Source of the DNA: Deferribacteres bacterium
GTDB taxonomy: Bacteria > Zhuqueibacterota > Zhuqueibacteria > Zhuqueibacterales > Geothermadaptataceae
Length of the DNA stretch: 64,000 nt
NCBI GenBank assembly: GCA_020633675.1
Contig: JACKDE010000006.1
Location: forward strand, 124,001 to 188,000
Direction of reading: 5' to 3'
Made by a program: the position numbers and the translations under genes. A model generated the notes under the pieces. That model did not search any database, was not told the origin of the DNA, and saw nothing but the letters and a program-made list of their open reading frames with translations. Positions 17,691 to 25,255 of the stretch are shown in pieces (position 1 is the first letter of the stretch; each line of letters opens with the position of its first letter).

Positions 17691-18558
17691 AATTCAGGAA
17701 GAGATGTTCTTCTTTGAAGGCAGCAAAGGCAGGAAGCTTTTAGGTTTTCTGCACCTGCCGGATGCTGAATCGATAACGGCCGGTATCATTTATTCGCACC
17801 CGTTTGCCGAAGAGAAAAATTGCTCACACGCGATCGCGACCAAAACTGCGCGAAGCTTTGCCGAACATGGTTTTGCAGTATTCCGATTCGACTATAGCGG
17901 TTGCGGCGATAGCGAGGGCGAATTGATGGCGACTACACTTACAGATTGGCAAGATGACCTGCGATGCGCTTGCGCACAATTAAAGCAAAAAGCCAACGTC
18001 TCGAAATTAATTTACTTCGGCCTGCGTACCGGTGCGGTGCTTGCATTGCTGGAGGCAATGAAGAAACAACACACTCTCATGGCTATCCTTTGGCAACCCG
18101 TATTTGACCTGAAAACGTTTATTCAACAATTTTTGCGTCATCGACTCGGCGCAGAAATCGCTGCCCGTGGTGGGAATAAGGTGACAGTGGGTGAACTTGC
18201 AAGTGAAATTGAAACGAAAGGATCGTTAGAAGTAGCAGGTTACGAATTATCCAGGCAATTGTACCAAAGCTTCCTGAATTTTGGAAAAATAGGTATTTTC
18301 AAGCCTTTGCACTTTCCTGTCTTGCTGGTTTCGATAGCGACAACCACTCGTCCATCTTTTGCAATGAAAAATGCAGCTATGCTGCTGCAAAAGCACACTC
18401 ACGCTTTCGAGTTCGAGCATGTGGCGATGGAGCCATTTTGGGACCGGTATTGGCAATGGGATGCACCCGAGCTGGTGCAATTGACCGTGAACTGGCTGAA
18501 ACGACCGCATATCGATCAGCAACAGCAAGCTTCTTTAGCGAATGCAAATGATTTTTAG
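17674..18558 (+). CDS. Alpha/beta hydrolase-fold protein, XrtA-associated hydrolase 2 type
   Basis: This 294-residue alpha/beta-fold protein is of the type named hydrolase 2 in exosortase A loci. HPFAEEKNCS near residue 48 and FDYSGCGDSEGE near residue 72 are conserved blocks. At the place of the nucleophile elbow the sequence reads GLRTG with Arg118, so the usual GxSxG serine is absent. It may therefore bind rather than cleave a thioester, or use another residue. It overlaps the carrier-protein gene and is followed by the partner hydrolase. Confidence 0.82.
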   Translation: MAKLPEIQEEMFFFEGSKGRKLLGFLHLPDAESITAGIIYSHPFAEEKNCSHAIATKTARSFAEHGFAVFRFDYSGCGDSEGELMATTLTDWQDDLRCACAQLKQKANVSKLIYFGLRTGAVLALLEAMKKQHTLMAILWQPVFDLKTFIQQFLRHRLGAEIAARGGNKVTVGELASEIETKGSLEVAGYELSRQLYQSFLNFGKIGIFKPLHFPVLLVSIATTTRPSFAMKNAAMLLQKHTHAFEFEHVAMEPFWDRYWQWDAPELVQLTVNWLKRPHIDQQQQASLANANDF

Positions 18559-18568
18559 AAGATAATCC

Positions 18569-19438
18569 ATGATCGAAAAAGCAGTACAAATGACGCACAA
18601 CGGTCGACGTCTGTACGGGATTGCCCATACCCCAGAGCAGAATCAAAGCAGCACATGTGCTATTCTGATGGTGGTTGGTGGACCGCAAACACGTGTGGGC
18701 AGCCATCGGCTGTACGTGCAGCTGGCCAGATATCTCGCTTCGGAAGGATTGTTTGTCTTTCGATTTGATTACTCAGGCATCGGCGACAGCGAAGGCGACT
18801 GGTCTGGCTACAAATTCGCTGGCCCTTCGATCCGCGCTGCGATTGACCATATCTATGACGAAAGACCCAATTTGCAACAGCTGATCATCTGGTCATTGTG
18901 CGATGGTGCCAGCGCTTGTGCTGTTCTGAACGAAGAAGAACGTGCGCGCGTATCCGGAATGGTGCTCTGCAACCCGTATCTTCACAGCAAATCCGAAATG
19001 GCTAAAACAATCTTGAGGCACTACTACATCAAGCGTCTGTTCGAAAAAGACTTTTGGCAAAAAATCTTTGCACTGCGATTGAATGTTGTGGCTTCGTTCA
19101 CTTCTTTTGCAAACAATGTTGCTGAAAGTCGCAATGGTGCAATGGAAAATGAACTGGATTCAGACTCCATTGTTTCTGAAATTCTTCCGGATGAATTGAT
19201 ATGCGGCCTTGCTCGGCTTGATACCCCTGTCCACTTTTTACTGAGCACAGCAGACCTGACAGCGATGCAATTCCGTGATTTCTGCACCAATAGAAAAGAA
19301 TTGAAAAAAGCCTTTAAAACGAGGCAGATGCGCATCGATTACGTCGATGGTGCCGATCACACCTTCTCAAATAAAGCTGCAAAGCAAAAACTTTTCCCCA
19401 AGACCCTGACAGCGGTCGAAGCGATTCTGAGACAGTAA
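18569..19438 (+). CDS. Alpha/beta hydrolase-fold protein, XrtA-associated hydrolase 1 type
   Basis: This 289-residue alpha/beta-fold protein has VVGGPQTRVGSHR near residue 35 and FRFDYSGIGDSEGDW near residue 66, the pattern of hydrolase 1 of exosortase A loci. The elbow reads SLCDG, so Cys111 takes the place of the usual serine nucleophile. A late GADHTF motif gives the probable catalytic His. With the carrier protein nearby, a thioesterase or acyltransferase role is possible. It starts ten bases after the hydrolase 2 stop. Behind it is a 179-base gap with a weak 46-codon frame (19439-19579) that cannot be supported further. Confidence 0.82.
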   Translation: MIEKAVQMTHNGRRLYGIAHTPEQNQSSTCAILMVVGGPQTRVGSHRLYVQLARYLASEGLFVFRFDYSGIGDSEGDWSGYKFAGPSIRAAIDHIYDERPNLQQLIIWSLCDGASACAVLNEEERARVSGMVLCNPYLHSKSEMAKTILRHYYIKRLFEKDFWQKIFALRLNVVASFTSFANNVAESRNGAMENELDSDSIVSEILPDELICGLARLDTPVHFLLSTADLTAMQFRDFCTNRKELKKAFKTRQMRIDYVDGADHTFSNKAAKQKLFPKTLTAVEAILRQ

Positions 19439-19617
19439 ATGAAAATGCATCCTGCCACTTTAAGCTTCGACGTTTTTTGCTTCAATAAAAATGAATCCTT
19501 GACGCAGGTACGCAACCTTGTACGGATCGGTTGGTGTTCTAGAGATCAAAGCTTGAACGCCGGGCGCTGCAGTGGTTGAGATAATGAATTTAGAACCTTC
19601 AGCAGAGAAGTACTTCT

Positions 19618-21243
19618 ATGAATAACGTCGTTCATGATTTGCTGCTTAATGCAGCTGAAAAATTTCCTGAAAAATCCGCCCTGTTTTTCAAAAATGATTC
19701 AATGTCTTTTGCCGAAATTAAAACAAATGCACAGAGCCTGTCGGCAGCATTGATGCGATGTGGCGTGCAAAAGGGTGATCGCGTTGCCTTTTTGATGGAA
19801 AAGCGGTTCGAAAAGGTGATCTCGATATTCGGTATTTCTATGGCCGGAGGTGTTTTTGTACCGATTCGGCGTTTGCTTCATGCCTCTCAGGTTGCGCATA
19901 TCGTCAAAGACAGCGGTGCAAAAGTATTGATTACCGCTGCTTCGCGTTTCGAAGACATTGCCGAAACAGTCGGGCATTTGCCTGGCCTGGAAACAGTCAT
20001 TTTGCTTGATGGCAATGAAAAGCAATTGCAGGATTGGCCTAAATCAATACGCGTGTTGAATTGGCAGGATGCGGTCGCAGAAAACGGGCCCGAAAACACA
20101 GACATTTGTCCAACTATCGCAACCGATCTTGCTGCAATACTTTATACATCGGGTTCGACTGGCCAGCCGAAGGGCGTCGTTTTGAGTCATTTGAATATCG
20201 TTGCAGGTGCAGAAAAAGTCTCTTCCTATCTCAAGATTACAGAACGCGATCGTTTGCTCAGTATTTTGACTTTTAGCTTCGACTATGGCCTGAATCAGTT
20301 AACTGGAGCTTTTCTGCACGGCGCACAACTTGTCTTATTGGACTATCTGTTTCCAAAAGACATTTTAAAGGCTGTTGCACGCTATCGTATCACGGGCCTG
20401 GCCGCTGTTGCCACGACCTGGATTCAACTCATGCAAATTTCCTGGGAAGAATTTGATCTTGATAGCCTGCGCTATCTCACCAATACAGGCGGAAAAATTC
20501 CGGAAAACTATGTTCGCATGTTGCGCCATCGTCTTCCGGACGCAAGCCTGTATTTGATGTACGGCTTGACTGAGGCATTTCGTTCGACCTACCTCGAGCC
20601 GGCGTTGGTTGATCAATACCCGACCTCGATCGGCAAGGCCATCCCCGGCGAAGAGATTTTGATTTTAGACGAAAACAATCAATCCGTAAAGTCGGGCGGC
20701 GTTGGCGAATTGGTGCATCGCGGTGTATTGGTGGCACAAGGCTATTGGAATGCGCCAGAGCTCACAGCGCAAAGATACCGCCCCAATCCGCTCCAGCAAA
20801 AAGAAGTTCCATCGCGGGAAATGGTCGTCTACTCAGGCGACTATGTGCGCATCGACGAAAAGGGCTTGCTTTATTTTGTCGGCCGCAAAGATGAAATGAT
20901 CAAGTGCGCTGGCAATCGGATCAGCCCAACCGAAGTTGAGGACATTTTGTATGCTTGCGAAGCTGTTCAGGACGCAGTCGCTATGGGCATCCCGCATGAA
21001 TTCTATGGACAGTCTGTGATGGCGATTGTTGTGCCAAAAGCGCATTCTCATTTGACCCAGCAGGAGTTGCTGGCCTATTGCAAACGACAAATGCCGGCTT
21101 ATATGATTCCTGCGGAAGTCGAATTCCGGGACAGTTTTCCTCGCCATGATAACGGCAAACTCAACCGTTCTCAGATAATAAAGGAAGCCATGGCTCAATT
21201 AGCACAACATCCCATGGTCGAATCAAATGCTATCATTAGCTAA
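19618..21243 (+). CDS. AMP-forming acyl/aminoacyl ligase, XrtA-associated type
   Basis: This 541-residue enzyme of the ANL superfamily activates an acid as its adenylate and passes it to a thiol. The P-loop-like YTSGSTGQPKG is at 176-186, YGLTEAFRSTY near residue 320 is motif A5, and SGDYVRIDEKG near 405 is A7. DNGKLNRSQI near the end carries the A10 lysine. The TEAFRSTYL variant is typical of the exosortase-A-associated ligases. The carrier protein at 17430 is the obvious thiol partner. It overlaps the decarboxylase gene that follows. Confidence 0.87.
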   Translation: MNNVVHDLLLNAAEKFPEKSALFFKNDSMSFAEIKTNAQSLSAALMRCGVQKGDRVAFLMEKRFEKVISIFGISMAGGVFVPIRRLLHASQVAHIVKDSGAKVLITAASRFEDIAETVGHLPGLETVILLDGNEKQLQDWPKSIRVLNWQDAVAENGPENTDICPTIATDLAAILYTSGSTGQPKGVVLSHLNIVAGAEKVSSYLKITERDRLLSILTFSFDYGLNQLTGAFLHGAQLVLLDYLFPKDILKAVARYRITGLAAVATTWIQLMQISWEEFDLDSLRYLTNTGGKIPENYVRMLRHRLPDASLYLMYGLTEAFRSTYLEPALVDQYPTSIGKAIPGEEILILDENNQSVKSGGVGELVHRGVLVAQGYWNAPELTAQRYRPNPLQQKEVPSREMVVYSGDYVRIDEKGLLYFVGRKDEMIKCAGNRISPTEVEDILYACEAVQDAVAMGIPHEFYGQSVMAIVVPKAHSHLTQQELLAYCKRQMPAYMIPAEVEFRDSFPRHDNGKLNRSQIIKEAMAQLAQHPMVESNAIIS

Positions 21244-22501
21244 AGAACCAATGTATATGACATCAAAAACAAACCATGCCCTGCAATCATCCTTGGCGAA
21301 TTTCGATAATGCAGATGGTGAACTGAAAGTTGCTGATAGGCTGATAACCGAAATCGCCGGAGAAGCAGGCACCCCGTTTTATCTTTATGATCGCGCAAGC
21401 CTGCATAAGCGATATCATCAGCTACGCCAAGCACTGCCTGCTGACCTGAACATTTGCTATGCGGTGAAAGCGAATCCAAACAACAGCATCATTCGCGAAC
21501 TGGATGCCTTGTACGATGGGTTGGACATTGCGTCAAAGGGAGAGATGATGCGTGCCCTTGATGCCGGTTCCACAGCAGACAGGATGAGCTTTGCGGGGCC
21601 CGGTAAAAGCGCAGATGAATTGAAATTTGCAATAGAAAACGATATTGGCGCCATAAGTGTTGAAAGTGCGCGTGAGATCGACCATATCAGACAAATTTGC
21701 CAGGACAATAATAAGCAGGTAAACATCCTTGTGCGTGTTAATCCTGCCTTCGAGCTTTCCAGCTCAGGGATGAAGATGGGCGGTGGGCCAAAGCAGTTTG
21801 GCATCGATAGCGAATTGGTGCCCGAACTGATCAAATCGCTTGTCGATGACCGGTATCTGCGTTTCCATGGAATCCATATTTTCGCCGGCTCTCAAAATCT
21901 GAGTGCAGAATCCATCGCTGACAGTTTTGACAACATTTTGCGATATGCGCAAACTCTGAGAGTGGACACGGGCGTTCCTTTGCCCATTATTAATATGGGC
22001 GGTGGATTCGGTATCCCGTACATTGCCAAGGCCACACCATTAGACTTACAGGCCGTTGGTCTTCACCTCTCGAGAATTTTGCAATCATACCGTACTGAAT
22101 TGCCTGAGACCTCCTTCAAAATCGAGCTTGGGCGCTATATCGTCGGTGAGTGCGGAATCTATGTGAGTCGTGTACTGTATCGGAAAGTCTCGCGTGGAGA
22201 AACATTTTTAGTCACCGACGGCGGTTTGCATCACCATCTGGCTGCATCAGGCAATCTCGGACAGAAAATGGTTCATCGTCCTATGCCGATCACCGTAGCG
22301 AATAAGCTCGACCATCCATTGGAGCATGTGAATTTGGTCGGCCCGCTGTGCACACCTCTGGATACATTCGGAATGCGCATGGAGCTGCCAACTGCAAATG
22401 AGGGAGACTTGATTGCGGTGTTCAATTCAGGTGCCTACGGATATTCTGCCAGTCCACTTGGTTTTTTGAGCCACAACCATCCAAAAGAAATTATCTTATA
22501 A
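21227..22501 (+). CDS. PLP-dependent decarboxylase, XrtA-associated type
   Basis: This 424-residue fold-III decarboxylase resembles LysA and ornithine decarboxylase. Lys81 in YAVKANPN should bind pyridoxal phosphate, GGGFGIPY near residue 260 contacts the phosphate, and GPLCTPLD near 373 carries the active-site Cys. The usual EPGR appears as ELGR. It should turn an amino acid, possibly a carrier-bound one, into an amine. The start at 21227 overlaps the ligase by 17 bases; ATG 21251 or 21257 could also be used. Confidence 0.87.
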   Translation: MLSLAKEPMYMTSKTNHALQSSLANFDNADGELKVADRLITEIAGEAGTPFYLYDRASLHKRYHQLRQALPADLNICYAVKANPNNSIIRELDALYDGLDIASKGEMMRALDAGSTADRMSFAGPGKSADELKFAIENDIGAISVESAREIDHIRQICQDNNKQVNILVRVNPAFELSSSGMKMGGGPKQFGIDSELVPELIKSLVDDRYLRFHGIHIFAGSQNLSAESIADSFDNILRYAQTLRVDTGVPLPIINMGGGFGIPYIAKATPLDLQAVGLHLSRILQSYRTELPETSFKIELGRYIVGECGIYVSRVLYRKVSRGETFLVTDGGLHHHLAASGNLGQKMVHRPMPITVANKLDHPLEHVNLVGPLCTPLDTFGMRMELPTANEGDLIAVFNSGAYGYSASPLGFLSHNHPKEIIL

Positions 22502-22545
22502 AAAAATGCGACTTGTCAACAATCTATCTTGAAGCGAAACGGACT

Positions 22546-23979
22546 ATGCCAATAAAAGCCAGAATATTGACTGCCCCGGACCAGATAAAAATCCTACTGC
22601 CTGCATGCCGTCAACTTGCGGAACAAAGCGGTTGCGTCTTACCGTTTCAGAGCCTGGAGCAGCCTTTGCTTTGGTGGCAGCATTTCAATTCAACAGATGG
22701 CGATGAATTCGGGCGCAAGCGTGGCAGGAATTTTTTCGGCACCAGGAGCTGGTTTGAAAAAATTTACCTGGTAGTCGTTGAAATGGATGATAAGCTGGTG
22801 GCGTACGCACCTTTTGTCGGTTCTTGTGTTTCAGTGCGATCGCAAAAGGAGCCCGTTCGACTTTTAAACTTCTGCGCGGATTCGGTTTTGTTCTTCTATC
22901 ATGATCTCACAGTTGATCCCACGATACGCGAAGCCGCTGTTGCTACAATGCTTGCATCTTTAACTGAAATCATTCAAAAAGAAAACCGAATACTGTTCCT
23001 TGGCCATATACCGGAAAAGTCAGAGAACCTGAGTTGCTTGCGCAAGGTGTTATTGGATGGTCTGCCAGCCGGCATGAAAGGTGGTATGGCAAAAATTCAA
23101 AGCCGGGGAGGCATCTATCCCTGGACAATTCCGGATTTGAAAAAAAGCCTGAAGCAGATTGCCGATAATGGCCATGCCCAGCCTTTAGTGAAGAATCGGA
23201 TTGTGGATCTGTTGACAACCCTAAATCGACTCAATTCAAGCTTGATCATGTTTCCCGGAACGCGGCAAAAACTCGAGAACACGCTTCATGATATTCTCGA
23301 AACGCATGCGGGTGAATTGGGCGATGATGCTGAGAGAACACTGGGAGATGCAATTGCAGCCCAGGACATCAAATACCCATACCTTGAGCTCCCTGAAAGC
23401 ATCGATACATTTAGCCGATCGTTAAGCGCTTCAAATCGTTATTATTTCAAACGCTACATGCGCAAACTCCATGAAGCCGGAGGGAGCATCGAGAAAATTT
23501 TGCCGCAGGGCCTGACCGAGCAGGATATTGATGATTATCTGCAGCTGCATTTAAGCAGGTGGGGAAATGAGTCGGTAGCTGTGAACGAATCAACCAAGAG
23601 CTTTCATGTTGAGTTGGCTCAAAAGCTCGCCCAAAGAGGACATCTTCAGATGTTCTTTGCCAAACTTGGCGATAAGCGTGTTGCTGCCCATGCCTGCATC
23701 GATATTGGTGACCGGCGCGAATACTATTTTTCAGGCAGGCTTCTGGACGCATCGAATCTGCCGATTGGCAAACTGCTGTGTTACCAAACCATCATCGACG
23801 CCATCGAAACCGGCATGGCATTCTATGATTTCGGTTATGGAGGCGACGAGTATAAATCCGTTTTCACGAACACGGCACAAACGCTTCGGTGCCTTTTGCT
23901 TTCGCCAGAGGACTATGCTTACGACGTAAATGAATTGCTTCCGAAATACGAACAAATCACTTTTGAAATGCCGGGTTGA
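22546..23979 (+). CDS. FemAB/CelD-like GNAT acyltransferase
   Basis: This protein of about 477 residues has a GNAT-fold domain of the CelD/BcsL type (Acetyltransf_6) in its C-terminal half. SNRYYFKRYMRKL, FFAKLGDKRVAAHACI and YDFGYGGDEYKSVF are the recognisable blocks. Related FemAB-like proteins accompany exosortase A loci and transfer acyl or aminoacyl groups to glycan or peptidoglycan acceptors. The start at ATG 22546 is preferred; an in-frame TTG lies at 22513. As a member of this run it could transfer the group built by the ligase, carrier and decarboxylase, which is inference. Confidence 0.78.
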   Translation: MPIKARILTAPDQIKILLPACRQLAEQSGCVLPFQSLEQPLLWWQHFNSTDGDEFGRKRGRNFFGTRSWFEKIYLVVVEMDDKLVAYAPFVGSCVSVRSQKEPVRLLNFCADSVLFFYHDLTVDPTIREAAVATMLASLTEIIQKENRILFLGHIPEKSENLSCLRKVLLDGLPAGMKGGMAKIQSRGGIYPWTIPDLKKSLKQIADNGHAQPLVKNRIVDLLTTLNRLNSSLIMFPGTRQKLENTLHDILETHAGELGDDAERTLGDAIAAQDIKYPYLELPESIDTFSRSLSASNRYYFKRYMRKLHEAGGSIEKILPQGLTEQDIDDYLQLHLSRWGNESVAVNESTKSFHVELAQKLAQRGHLQMFFAKLGDKRVAAHACIDIGDRREYYFSGRLLDASNLPIGKLLCYQTIIDAIETGMAFYDFGYGGDEYKSVFTNTAQTLRCLLLSPEDYAYDVNELLPKYEQITFEMPG

Positions 23980-23983
23980 TGCT

Positions 23984-25219
23984 ATGAAACGCATTTTGCT
24001 GATCGCTTTCTATTTCCCGCCATTCCACCGCAGCAGCGGGTCGCTGCGGGTGCTAAAATTTATCAAATATCTGCCAGAGTTTGGCTTCGAGCCGGTTGTT
24101 CTCACAGCAAACCCTCGCGCTTATGACAAAACGGATGATAACCTGTATTCGCAGCTCCCGGAGACTCTGACAGTGCACCGTGCTTTTGCGCTTGATGCAA
24201 AGCAGCACCTTTCCTTTAGAGGGAGCTATCTCGATGTCACTGCATTGCCCGACCGCTATTCATCCTGGATACCAGCCGCGATTGCAAAGGGCCAACAAGT
24301 CATTCGCAAAGAGAAGATTGATGCAGTTTTTTCGACCTCACCAATACCAAGTGCACACATCATCGCGTATGCGCTGAATCGATTGACCGGGAAATCATGG
24401 ATTGCTGACTTCCGCGATCCGGTTTGGGATCAACATTACCAGGGTAGCGAAACGAGACTCCGTGCCTGGCAAAAGATCGAGGCAATGTCTGTGAAGAATG
24501 CACAGGCAGTGACGGTCACCACACATGGCATCCGCCAGTTGTTTTTAGAACGTTATGCTCGAATCGAATCGCACAAAATCAATGTCATTGACAATGGCTA
24601 TGACGAGAGCGATTTTGCAGGGATTTCCACCAAGCAGCATAGCAAGTCAAAATCGATTCGACTTGTTCACGCCGGACTGCTCGATCCGGTTGACCGCGAT
24701 CCTGTACCTTTCTTTCGGGCAATAGGTCTGCTTTTGGAACGCAAACCGGAATTAATCAACAAACTCAATATCGACCTCTTTGCACCTGGTGATGAAAGTG
24801 GAACCTACGCCCGACAGATCGAGAATCTTTCCTTGTCCGAGGTGATTCAGATCCGTCCTGCATTGCCATATCATCTAATTCTCCAGGAAATGATCGAATC
24901 CGACCTGCTTTTGCTTTTTCAGGGCAAAAGTTGTGATACGCAAATCCCAGCCAAACTGTATGAATACCTGCGTATAGGGCGACCGATTCTGGCTCTGACG
25001 ACTGAAGGTGGCGAAACAGGTCGGCTGCTCCGATCGCTCCGTGCCGGTGAAGTTGTCCCTCTTGATAAGTGCGAGCCCATTTGTTTTGCACTTGAGAAGT
25101 TGATTTCACAAATCGAGCAAGGTGCCGAAATTCCAGCTGCCAAGCCGGAAATAGCAGCACAGTTTAGCCGCCGCAGCCAAACCAAAAATTTTGCTGATCT
25201 TCTGCATTCCATCACCTGA
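23984..25219 (+). CDS. GT4-type glycosyltransferase
   Basis: This GT-B glycosyltransferase has 411 residues from ATG 23984, four bases after the upstream stop. The N-terminus has FYFPPFHRSSGSLR, as in many WbuB-like transferases. SWIADFRDPVWD near residue 137 and QIPAKLYEYLRIGRPI near 325 mark the donor-side domain. It probably adds a sugar to the same lipid-linked glycan. An upstream in-frame ATG at 23930 would overlap the preceding gene by 50 bases and is less likely. Confidence 0.85.
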   Translation: MKRILLIAFYFPPFHRSSGSLRVLKFIKYLPEFGFEPVVLTANPRAYDKTDDNLYSQLPETLTVHRAFALDAKQHLSFRGSYLDVTALPDRYSSWIPAAIAKGQQVIRKEKIDAVFSTSPIPSAHIIAYALNRLTGKSWIADFRDPVWDQHYQGSETRLRAWQKIEAMSVKNAQAVTVTTHGIRQLFLERYARIESHKINVIDNGYDESDFAGISTKQHSKSKSIRLVHAGLLDPVDRDPVPFFRAIGLLLERKPELINKLNIDLFAPGDESGTYARQIENLSLSEVIQIRPALPYHLILQEMIESDLLLLFQGKSCDTQIPAKLYEYLRIGRPILALTTEGGETGRLLRSLRAGEVVPLDKCEPICFALEKLISQIEQGAEIPAAKPEIAAQFSRRSQTKNFADLLHSIT

Positions 25220-25255
25220 CTCTCTCATCCTGAAAAATATATCGTGAGTGTAACT

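Noticed and set aside
19439..19579. 46-codon frame directly after the hydrolase 1 stop
   Set aside because: No ribosome binding site and no family; length is within chance, so it is only noted with the neighbouring gene.
23930..23983. Upstream start for the glycosyltransferase
   Set aside because: It would overlap the preceding gene by 50 bases; ATG 23984 gives the typical N-terminus of the family.
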